DNA of 64,000 bases from contig OY821518.1 of the NCBI GenBank assembly GCA_963682025.1, positions 15,712,422-15,776,421 on the forward strand, written 5' to 3'. Positions 43,775 through 54,065 of the stretch are shown one piece after another. Position 1 is the first letter of the stretch, and every line of letters starts with the position of its first letter. The DNA comes from Cordilura impudica. Taxonomy: Eukaryota > Arthropoda > Insecta > Diptera > Scathophagidae. Made by a program: the position numbers and the translations under genes. A model generated the notes under the pieces. It saw nothing but the letters and a program-made list of their open reading frames with translations, ran no database searches and was not told where the DNA came from.

Positions 43775-45878
43775 TTACATTTTTCCTACAAAAACTTTTT
43801 TACTTTTGAATTTTGGCATAAGTTGTCTTAAAGCTAAAGTAGCTTTTGTGGATCCATCTCTTGATTCTTTGTCACATAACGTTAAAGATACTTCCGTCAC
43901 CAGTATGACTGTTCGTTCAACGGCTATAAAATAAGGCGTCTTGTTCTCCAATTTGTCGAAGAACAGGTGGCTCTGCAACAAATGCTCCCAAGCAATGATG
44001 TCATAATAATTTTCTTCATCGAAATTAATCTTAGGCACAGTAAATATATGCGGATTCTTGCCTTTATCTGTAGAACTTCTTGCTTTAATAATCCTTTCGA
44101 CTGCGATTTCTCTCACTTTTTTTTTCATCGTCGCATAACATCGCCAAGAGAACGTTTTCAGTGTGTGCAAAGAATGCTTTGTGTTGAATTATTGGAATTA
44201 CTAATTAGTTTCCAAAAGTTTTTGGAGCCATGAATTACTTTTGAATGAGTTTTTATTTCAAACCAGTTAGGAGCGTATACTTTAATCACAAATTCTGCCA
44301 ATACCATCAAGTTTTATTACGGGTCTTGTGTTGCGACATAAAGACGCAACAATCTATTCGCCTTAGTCAGCCATCGTGCATTTGACAACTTTCCTGGAGC
44401 TCTTAATGCTAAATCTTCAGGACAATATCCATTTATTATAGTGTTTGTCAGTTCATATAGATATTTTTGATCAGTGCTGATGTTTTCTGATTGAAGATCT
44501 GGAAGTTCACTTTGTATTATTTTATAAGAAATAACTGGTAGTTTTTCACAGTTTTCTATAAATTTCCCGATGGGGCCAATGGAAGAAGAAGATCCAAATG
44601 TAGAACCATCTAGTTTATTAATCAGGTGCCTAAGAGGCAATTCATTCAAATGAAACATTCAAATAATCCACTGCAGTGGGCGCTGGAATTTTTTTTCAAA
44701 CAGCCTAATCACGGCATTATCTTTTCCTGTATTTACCACAGTACCATCACATCCAATGGCCTCCAAATTATTAAGACGAATGTTTTTTTTAGAAGTAGAT
44801 CTTGTATGGATTCCTTTATACCTTTAGCAATTCCTACAGCTGGAGAAGCATACCCAAGGTAACGCGAGCCAGGTTCGTTGAGAACCGTAATATGTTCCAC
44901 CTTCACTGGCTGCCTGTAGTGTTTTGCCCCATTTCGTACTACCTTCAGGATTTTGTCCTATTGTTACAATAAAAATATAAAATGAAGATTCATGGAGACT
45001 TTTATAACAAAATGTATGAATATTAAAATACCTTCCGCCGGTCAAAATATAATGCATTAATATCAATGTTCTCTTCATTACTCGAAAGCGCTGCACGATT
45101 TTTAACTTTCGCCCGCCGATGTCTCAATTTATCTATAACACCAACATCTGCTGATATGTCGTGTAATACAGCTGAGTCTATAGCTGACGCTGCTCTGTCT
45201 GAGACACCATAACGGTCGCAGGTTAGAGCCAAAGTTGGAAAACTGTTGTACTTTGTTGTTTGAGATTTCACATTTCGAAGATCAGCATTTGGAAGCTTAA
45301 TTGCTTCTAAGCAGCTAAAGATGAAAACTGCTCCTGCTCATTCATTGATTAATTAACGGCTGATTCATCAGTATTTTTAATTGAGCTTCTACTTATCCTC
45401 TTTTGCAGTCTTTCTCTCAGTGCGTTGTTCAATCAAAAACTGAAGCTGTAGTTGAGGTATCTTTTTCTCCTTTGGACAGCAACACGATTCAATTTGTTTG
45501 CATTTGCAAGAACATATATCAAAAATAAGTTTGCTTTGGTGTAAGAATTCTTCTTTTGTGTTCTTACTTTTTAGCTTTAAAAACTTCTTACACTTTTCGT
45601 GGTAATTTTTGTAATATTTGGAGCACTCGTTCATGGTTAACTGTAGGAATTGAAGCTTTTGCCCATATATCCTCTACTTCAAGGGCATCTATCTCACTTA
45701 TTTCCAAAATGAACGGCTCTTTCTTCGTTTGTTTTGACTGCTTTATATTAAATCTATGAAATTCATAGCATTTCATCACATCTTAAAAAGCTGGAAGTTC
45801 ATTGCTAATAAACAGTTTTGCTTCACCAAATAGTGGGCAAATATAAATTTTTTCTTTACAAGCTGCTCTTGTTTCCAT
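43775..45878 (-). pseudogene. Decayed gene of a third unnamed arthropod repeat-encoded family
   Basis: An ATG at 45878 starts METRAACKEKIYICPLFGEA. Downstream pieces in several frames are AKASIPTVNHERVLQIL, a cysteine cluster (FDICSCKCKQIESCCCPKEK) and IPQLQLQFLIEQRTERK. Then come LALTCDRYGVSDRAASAI, VEHITVLNEPGSRYLGYASP, IGCDGTVVNTGK, HLNELPLRHLINKLDG, ISTDQKYLYELTNTIINGYC, ARWLTKANRLLRLYVATQ, VREIAVERIIKARSS and AVERTVILVTEVS. I recall this whole order (RDRYxVSDRAxA, GCDGTxVNTG, HxNELPLRHL, STDQxYL, RWLTxANRxLRLYV, VERxVxLVTEAS) from an uncharacterised, highly repeated insect/arachnid protein family. GCDGT may hold a catalytic Asp (inference). At least five frameshifts or stops disrupt it, and no terminal repeats were found. 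Confidence 0.7.
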
Positions 45879-46361
45879 TATTTACAACCGACTCTATCAA
45901 TATTTATTTCACACTAAAATAGCTAGAGACAGAGAAATGTCTCGTGGCAATAATAAAACCAAAATAGTCCAAAAAGTACCGCTATGTTTTGTCAGCTCGT
46001 CGCCAGTTTATATCGTTTTTTTTTTCCCTTTCTCGTGTAGTCGAAATTAATAGCAAGCATTTGCATTGATATGTATGTATGTAATTATTAAGAAAAACGG
46101 AAAAAACTTATTTGTCCATACATACATATGTATGTGCTTGGATACGAAAATTTTTAATTTCTAAATGCATTTTTTCAAACTTTTAAATTAAACGCGCGGC
46201 ATTTTAAACCCAACAGAATCAAAAAATATTTTGGCTACGATAATTTTTAATCATTTCACAAAAAAATGTTACTATTTCAAAAAAATTTTAGAAAAAAAAA
46301 TAAAACGACCCAAGCTATTATACACTCTTATAATGGTGGGTTCTAATATTTTATTATATAT

Positions 46362-47154
46362 AACAAGTAAGAAAATTATAGTCGGTCTAGACCGACTATA
46401 CGATACCCTATACCATACGTTTAGAGACCCTATCTCTTAGGCCCAACTAACTGGATATAGAAAATAAGCAAAAACCAAATTTGAGTGGGATTTTTATTAA
46501 TTTTTTTGGCTGCAGATATGAAAAACTTCATATCGGCTGCTATATCTATATAGGGACTTGGTCCAAAAATGGACCGATCCTGATCATGTTTGGTAAAGTC
46601 TCTTGTATTTTGCAAAAATATATACAAACAAAATTTGAGAAGAATCAGTGCAATATTTTTGTTTTTTAAAGATTTTAGTGAAGATCGGGAAGCAGCTCTA
46701 TATGGGGTCAAAGGGATCATTTTTAAACTACTCATTAATGGATGTAATGAACGCATACAAACCCAATTTGAGAAAGATCTATATGACAATTTGGATCTTA
46801 TGGCAATTTATGTCGATTTCATATGGGTAATTTGTATGGGGACTAGGTCTGAACATGGACCGATTCTCACCAATTTCAATAGCGTTCATCCCATGGCCGA
46901 TAAAAGCTCATGTACCAAATTTCATCAAAATAAATTCATATTTGCGACCTGCAGTTTGATTACAAGCTTTACATGGACACACAGACGGACGGACGGACGG
47001 ACGGACGGACGGACGGACATTGTTAAATCAACTCAGAAAGTGATTCTGATTCGATCGGTATAATTAAAGATGGGTCTACGTCAAATATTTTTGGTTGTTA
47101 CAAACAGCAGCACAAAGTCATTATACCCAAACCACATAGTGGTATAGGGTATAA
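46362..47154 (-). mobile_element. mini-me-type element, minus strand
   Basis: Reverse complement of the copy at 40012-40827: it starts (left) AACAAGTAAGAAAATTATAG with TCGGTCTAGACCGA and ends GGTATAGGGTATAA. The GTCC tract appears as (GGAC)n at 46984-47018. Open stretches on both strands are non-coding and are shared as opposite-strand shadows with the other copies. Confidence 0.85.
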
Positions 47155-48899
47155 AAAGATGAAACATTATGACATGAAGTACTGTCATAAACATAATTTA
47201 AAGCAATTGTGTTGTAGTTTCTGCCGTCTTAAGTATGTGTTTGTTGTTGAATTTTCAAATGTTAGAAAATGAATTTAATTTGCGGTCGATTCAAAATTGT
47301 TTAGAAAATTATTGAATGATTTTTAATAGTAAATTTAAAAACATTGTTTTTTTATATAGCAGTCGTTTTAGCGCAATACAGCTGTTGTCATAAGACAATC
47401 AAGTACATCCATATATTTTTTATGACGAGGTTACATAAAAATACTCTAACTGTTATATTGTAATAAAATTTTACTCAAGTATGAAAAAGGCTGTAGCATA
47501 ATTATGGAAATTGCCCTCATCATCATCGTCATCATAAACTTTGTTGGTTTTATGCCATTAAAGGTTTTTAGCATTTCGAAGCTAAGTTGCAATTTTTAAG
47601 ACCACATAAAACTTTTTGGTGGTTATCCAACATTATAGTCATATATATATATGACTGACAATAGGTTACAGTATAAGGTCAAGACGATAGACACTTAACC
47701 CCTAAAAGCTTAGGGCCATCAAGATTTTTAAGCATATATGCCTAAAAGGAAGGGAATATAAGTATTCATATCTTTAATATAAAAAGGAATTTGAAATAAT
47801 TCTTCATACTTTTGTACAAAATTTTACTTAAAATAAATATCTCTTATAGACCTTAGCAATTTGCTCATTATAGGGTTAACTTTGGTTAACTGGGTTTCAT
47901 TACTCTTTTTCCAAATGACTTAATTATATGTACTACATATACTTTTTATTTCTGTACATGGTATTATGCCAAAAAAAAAATATATGGATGTGATGACATT
48001 TTACAAAAGAATTTAATAAAATTCTCCCAAGCTAGTTAGTAACCGCAGCTGATGACTGCTACTTGCCTCTCATGGGTATAATAAACATAGATCATGTACA
48101 TTAAACGTATGCTAATTTGCATTATTTGAATTGATGAATAAATTAAATAAATTTTTGCTAAATTTATCATTTATTTCGTTTCTCTTTGTCACATAATTTT
48201 ATGAGGTTACAAAAATTTAATCAACTTTATAATGTCAGACATGGCACAACTGTTAGTAGTTAGCAAAACAATGTTGATTAAGTTCGGAAGTGTAACACTG
48301 TTATTCGTCTTTCTTATGCTAGAAGATGGCAGTAATAAAACGTTAAATCTTTCAATCTAATAATAATAAATGCAAAAGTGTTGAAAAAAGTTAATGCCTT
48401 TCTTAAAATATACTTATATGTATATGTATATGTGCTATATACTCGTAACATATCTTCAACATATGCACGGATGTTGTATAAAAAGTTGTTTTTACTCTTA
48501 CAAACAAACTTAGTTTGAAAACGAAAATTTTATAGAAATGGTTCAACATACGAATTATTCAATAGAATTTTTTTTTCATCAGTTTGAATATACACGATAA
48601 CTCATTAATATACTCTATGTATATTGTATATTTTTTGTCATCTGAAAAAATTTTCATTTCTGAAAAAAAGTGTAGACAGAAAACAATAATGTGCTTTTTA
48701 TTGCAGTTAATTAGTAAGTTAATTGTTTTTTATTTTCAATTCAGTGATACGAATTAAAAAAATTAAATTAAAATATTAAATATGCATATACATTTAAATA
48801 AATTTAAGCAAATAAGTAAATGAATGAATAAGTAAATACCAGAACATACAATTATGACATTTCCTCGCTAGTCGGTGATACTGAAAGAAAAAAAAATTA
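47155..48899. other. No gene seen
   Basis: AT-rich region. Small items are a CATCATCATCGTCATCATC run near 47518, (TA)n at 47640-47653 and a TATATGTATATGTATATGTG tract near 48415. No coding or terminal-repeat structure is recognised. Confidence 0.5.
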
Positions 48900-49099
48900 T
48901 TGTACCCTATACCACTATGTGGTTTGGGTATAATGACCTTGTGCTGCTGTTTGTAACTATCAAAAATATTTGACCCAAACCCATCTTTTATTATACCTAT
49001 GGACTCAGAATCACTTTCTAAGTCGATTTAGCGATGTCAGTCCGTCCGTCTGTGTGTCCATATAAACCTTGTAATCAAACTACAGGTCGCTGATCTATA

Positions 49100-50695
49100 T
49101 ATATAAAATTCATTTTCTGTTTGCTTGTTTGTTTGACTGCTATAGACATTTGTATTTTTCAACGGATTTCTCTGAAAGTTGGTACGCACAATCTCTGTAC
49201 TCCAGACAAGGTCACCACATGATTCTTGCGGCCACGCCTACTTTACGCCCACTTTTTATACAAAATTCATTTTCTGTTTTTGGTATATTTGTTTGCTATA
49301 AAAAATTTCAGTTTTCAACGAATTTCTCTAAAATTTGGTACACACAATCTCTGTACTCCGCGAAAGGTCGCCATATGATTCTTACCAGGTCGCCATATGA
49401 TTCTTTCGAACGCAGTTCATTTTCTGTTCTTTGGTACATTTGTTCGCTATACAAATTTTTATTTTTCAACGGATTTTCCTGAAATTTTGTACACACGATC
49501 TCTATACTCCAGGAAAGGTCGCCATATATTTTTTACCGGCCACGTCTACTTTTACGCCCACTTTTTATGTAAAATTCATTTTCTGTTTTATTCATATTTG
49601 TTCACTATACAAATTTTTATTTGTTAACAGATTTCTCTGAAATTCGGTACACACGATCCCTGTACTCCGGCTAAGGTCGCCATATACTTTTTATCGACCA
49701 CGCCTACTTTTGCGCCCACTTTTTATATACAATTCATTTTCTGCTTTTTGGTATATTTGTTCGGTATACAAATTTTTATTTTTCAACGCATTTCTCTGAA
49801 ATTTGGTACACACGATCTTTGTACCTCAGGCCAGGTCACCGGGTGATTCTTGCGGCCACACCTACTTTTACGCCCACTTTTTGTATACAATTCGTTTTCT
49901 GTTTTTTGGTATATTTGTTTGCTATACAAATTTTTGTTTTTCAACGGAATTCTCAGAAATTTGGTACACACGACCTCTGTACTCCACCTAAGGTCGCCAT
50001 ATGCTTCGTACCGGCCACGCCTACTTTAACGCCCACTTTTTGTATACAATTCATTTTGTTTTTTGGTATATTTGTTCGCTATACAAATTTTTATTTTTCA
50101 ACAGATTTCTCTGAAATTTGGTACACACGATCTCTCTCCTCCAGTTAAAGTCGACATATCCTTCGTACCGGTCACGCCTACTATTACGCCCACTTTTTGT
50201 ATACAATTCATATTCTATTTTGTGGCACATTTGTTCGCTACACCATTTTTTTTAACGGATTTCTCTGAAATTTGCTTCACACGATCTCTGTACTCCAGAG
50301 AGGTCGCCATATGATTCTTGCCGGTCACGCCTACTTCTACGCCCGCTTTTTATACAAAATTAATTATCTGTTTTTTATCTCTATACTACAGGGAAGGTCA
50401 CCATATGCTTCTTACAGGCCACGCCTACTTTGCGCCAACTTCTATATATATAAAACTTTTTTTTTCCTTTTATTTGTTTCTTTATTTGATTGCTATAAAA
50501 ACTTTTATTTTTCAATGGCTTTCTTCGAAATTTAGTACATATTCCAAGGAAGGTCGCTATATGATTTTTACCGACCACGCCTACTTTTACGCCCAATTTT
50601 CTTATAAAATTCATATTTTGCTGTATGGTATATTTCTTCCCTATACAAATTTGTACTTTTCAATGGATTTCTCTGAAATTTGGTTTACACGGAAA
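49100..50695 (+). repeat. ~155-bp tandem array, about 11 units, in Helitron
   Basis: Units contain ACAATTCATTTTCTGTTTTT, TGGTATATTTGTTCGCTATA, TTCAACGGATTTCTCTGAAA, TTTGGTACACACGATCTCTG, AGGTCGCCATATGATTCTTA and CCACGCCTACTTTTACGCCC. Starts fall near 49108, 49262, 49416, 49571, 49728, 49887, 50047, 50202 and 50356, then a shortened unit near 50450, then 50607. Frames rich in Phe, Ser and Tyr in all phases are a by-product of the array. Confidence 0.9.
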
Positions 50696-50744
50696 TAACT
50701 ACACGGTGAACAAATTCCCCAAACTTAAAAAAAAGTACCCAAAA

Positions 50745-51782
50745 GAAATGAACAAATTCCCCATTATTTTTAATAAAAAAAGAACTTACTCCCCAAATTC
50801 TTCATTCATTTTGTTAAATATTTATTTCACAAAACATTTCCATACTGCTCTCAATATATGTCCAACAATAAATGCATTTAAAATGAGTATTCTTTTCAAA
50901 ATAAGTTGGCAACAGCTGCGCGGCAGTACAGGTGTGGTTGCCAAACGCGCGGAAGTGGCGCGCGGCGTGCGACCGCGGACTCGGACGCGACGGGTGCGGA
51001 CGCGACGCGCTTTCGGAACACAGCTCAGCTAAAATATCGACCGCGGACTCGGACGCGACGGATGCGCACGCGACGCGCTTTCGGAACACAGCTCAGCTAA
51101 AATATCGCAATGCTCTAAAAAATATGTTTTAGGAATTAAAATAAGTTAACGAGAACTAAGCGGCAGCACGGGTAGTAGCTACGAGGAAGCGGCGCGAGGC
51201 GGAACACAGCTTACCAAAAATATCGCAATGATCTGAAAAATATATTTTGGCGATTAAAATAAGTTAACAACAACTGCGCGGCAGCACGGGTCTGGCTGCC
51301 AAACGCGCGGAAGAGGACGCGACTCGCTCGCGGAACACAGCTTAGTGAAATGTCGTATGATAAATTTTATCTACGTATGTGAAATAATTACCTGTTGATC
51401 AAAATAGGCCACACATATACTATAAGCAGTTGCATAAAGAAACCTTGCGACACAATATTAAACGTCGCCATTTCCGAAAATTGAATTTGACGTCTCTGCT
51501 CAATGATGATCACTTATTGAATGAATTAATTCAATTTTTAAAAGTTTTGATTCCTTTAATTTGCGGCCCATTCCGTTATATTTGATGTTTATAAATAAAC
51601 TGAAAAAAAAACTTAAAGCGGTTTCGCACCTTATTTTTGAAGCATTTTTGCTGCAGCGTCTTATAAAAAACTTCTAAATTAAAAAACCAAAAACATTTTA
51701 ATTGAAATAAAAAATGAATTTACTGCCCATACAAATTTTTGGGGAGAAAGTTCATTTTATTGGGGAATTTGTTAATTGGGGA
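50745..51782. repeat. Inverted repeats framing the GC-rich block
   Basis: Left: AACAAATTCCCCATTATTTT then GAACTTACTCCCCAAATT (about 50749-50803). Right (51722-51782) reads in reverse complement AACAAATTCCCCAATAAAATG then AACTTTCTCCCCAAAAATT. A further AACAAATTCCCCAAACTT lies at 50708. The arrangement suggests a separate fold-back element nested in the Helitron, but its exact ends are not fixed. Confidence 0.6.
50895..51358 (+). repeat. GC-rich tandem block
   Basis: Three imperfect units begin AAAATAAGTTRRCRACAACT-like and share GCGCGGCAGCACGGGTCTGG, CCAAACGCGCGGAAG, GGAACACAGCTYAGC and AAAATATCGCAATG. The first unit holds an extra exact-period duplication of 68 bp (50971-51038 and 51039-51106) containing GACCGCGGACTCGGACGCGA. 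The base composition is strikingly GC-rich compared with everything around it. Arg/Ala-rich frames here are not credible genes. Confidence 0.85.
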
Positions 51783-52289
51783 CTAAGTACTCAGCGCCTA
51801 GTAAGCATAGTGAACCATTTTTCAAGTCAAAGGCCTTTTCATCCCGGGCAAGACCGGGTAAAAACAGCTAGTATGAATATATTTTAAAAAAATTTTGTAT
51901 GTAAGCTTTTATCGGCCGTAGGATGAACACTATTGCAACTAATGAAATTCGGTCTATGTTCAGACCTAGTCCCTATGAAATCGACTTAAATTGCCATAAG
52001 AGCCAAATTATCATATAGGTTTCCGTCAAATCGGGTTTGCCATATGGCAATTCCTTGCCATAGCCCCCATATAAAGCTGCTTCCCGATTTTCATTTAAAT
52101 CTATCAAAAAACAAAAATATTGAACAGTTTTTTCTCAAATTTGGTTTGTACATATTTTTTCAAAATGTAAGTGCCTTTACAAAATATGGTCAGGATCTGT
52201 CCATTTTTCGACTTGGTCCCCATATAGAGCTTCCGATAAGAATTTTTTCATATCTGTTTTTTTATAGAGAAAATTAAGAAATTAAAATT

Positions 52290-52610
52290 ACGGAGGGCAC
52301 GCCGTAACGCTAAATGTAAGTAGTATGCAATGTGTACTCATATACAAACATATTTGTTTCAAAGTTTTATATTAGTATAACTTTTGCTTGAATTCTTATT
52401 TAGTAGTTTTTAGCAAATATATATGAATTTAAATTTTTACCAAACTATAAACTGCTTTTGGTTACTGATGAGGGTTGGTGACTCTTCCCAAACAGCTGTA
52501 TAAACTGTCATGCAGAATATAGATCAATTTTTTGAAACAAATGTGTCAATGTTTTTGCTTTATTTAAAGTAAAAACATTTGATCTTGAGCCTGAATAATT
52601 TCAAACTGTT
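52290..52610 (+). repeat. Dispersed repeat shared with 21946-22210
   Basis: Contains GAGGGCACGCCGTAACGCTA, TAGTATGCAATGTGTACTCA, TATACAAACATATTTGTTTC and TTATTTAAAGTAAAAACATT, then GAGCCTGAATAATTTC, in the order seen at 21946-22210. Coding potential is not seen. Confidence 0.7.
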
Positions 52611-54065
52611 TCTATTTATTTTCCATTGTAGAGTTTTGTCTGTATTTTCTTAAGGATTTGATGGACTTTTTTGGCATTAAAACATTTGCAAATAAACCAC
52701 CAGGGATTTGGGATTTGCTCGGCATATAATATCTGTTAAATATGCCAATAGGGTGGCCCTTATTAAAAAAAAGTGTTAAAACTCTCGGTTTCACCCCCCC
52801 AAAGTTATGCGAATAGCAAAAAAACTGAGAAATACAAAGTTTTGGGTCAATCAAAAAAAATTTAGATGTGCGACTGAAAATTTCAAGTGTGTTTATATGG
52901 GCAAAATATGATTTTTTTCAGATTTTAAAAAAATTTCGTTCTATAATTTAATTCTTCCGACAAGTTGTTATAGGAATTTATATCAGTACTAAATTATTTT
53001 TTGAAAAAGCTATATAAGTCAAAAATCGAATAAAAACTCGCCAAGAAATAACAAATGCCCCAGACCAATTTTGTGCCAAAAAAACTCTAGGTCATGAAAT
53101 GTGATGAAAATTTTTTCAACTTTAACAAATTGATTAAAGCCATAATTTTTTTTCGTTTCTATACCTATAAGTACTCAGATATGAAGTATTGTTTTATTAC
53201 CACGTTGTTAAGCTATTGCGAATGAGACCAAAACTTTTTTGATAAAATTTTTAAAACTCCTTTTTTAAGTTTTAAAAAATTTTCTTTAAAAAAATTTCAA
53301 AAAATGGATCTGGCACTTTAAAGTTTTGTTTAATATATAATAGATAGTAATTATGTGAATTTTTCAGTAAATTCCTCTGCCAGAACTTTTTTCACAAAGA
53401 ATGTTTTTTGTGGATTTCGAGTAAAATTAGTTTTTTGTGAAATATTCAGTGAATGTGCTCTTTCTAAATACTTTGAATCAAAAATTTATCAGTTTTCTAC
53501 TTTTAAATATTATATTTTATCCTTATAGCCTAGGGTATTTGAAAAATATAATATGACCCCACTAACCCTTTTGGACTTGGGGTCGCATATGACCCAAAGC
53601 AAATGCTAAACATTTTATTCCAAAAAATTCAGATATTTAGTAAGTGCTGTTGAATTTTTAGATGTTACGCTTAAAATATAATAACCAAATGTGCAAGCCT
53701 TCTGTGGTGAAAATTTGGAATAAATCGAACAACATTAACCTTACCGAGGCCAAACTTTGAATTTGGCATGTTTAAAAAAATAAATTGTTTTAGTAAACTA
53801 GATGAAACCCTTACTAAGGGTTGGGAAATAAAATTTTGGTATATTTTACCGATTTTTGTGATTTGTTGATTATGATTAATTTATAATTTGACGTCATTTA
53901 CTCATTTGGACTTGGCGCCACAAATGACACCAACCTAGTATAGGACGCTTAAGTCAAATAATTTCAATACTTTGCAAATACTACTGAATTTTGGAGCACG
54001 TAGGGGTAAGTTTTCGTAAAATATAGCCCATTTTATTTCTCAACCCATAGTAAGGGTTTCATCTA

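Larger units (their letters stand above)
49094..51871 (+). mobile_element. Helitron with precise A/T insertion boundaries
   Basis: Starts TCTATATATATAAAATTCAT and ends with a hairpin CCCGGgcaagaCCGGG, then TAAAAACAG and CTAG, all standard Helitron termini. The base before is A and the base after is T, and the interrupted mini-me sequence rejoins exactly there with no duplication. There is no helicase or Rep frame. The interior is a 155-bp tandem array (49100-50695) followed by a GC-rich tandem block inside an inverted repeat (50745-51782). At 2778 bp it is large for a non-autonomous copy. Confidence 0.9.
48900..52285 (+). mobile_element. mini-me-type element split by a Helitron
   Basis: The 5' part (48900-49093) has TGTACCCTATACCACTATGT, GGTTTGGGTATAATGACC and CCGTCCGTCTGTGTGTCC, and stops in CTACAGGTCGCTGA. 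The family sequence resumes at 51872 with TATGAATATATTTTAAAAA and continues through TCGGCCGTAGGATGAACACT, CCTAGTCCCTATGAAATCGA and TTTTTCGACTTGGTCCCCAT before fading near 52285. The usual GTCTAGAC-containing 3' end is missing. The Helitron at 49094-51871 separates the two parts. Confidence 0.85.

Noticed and set aside
49129..50698. Many overlapping Phe/Tyr/Ser-rich frames of 60-126 codons
   Set aside because: Generated by the 155-bp tandem array, whose period allows long stop-free stretches.
50814..51132. Overlapping Arg/Thr/Ala-rich frames on both strands
   Set aside because: They follow the GC-rich tandem units, overlap in several phases, and show no recognised domain.
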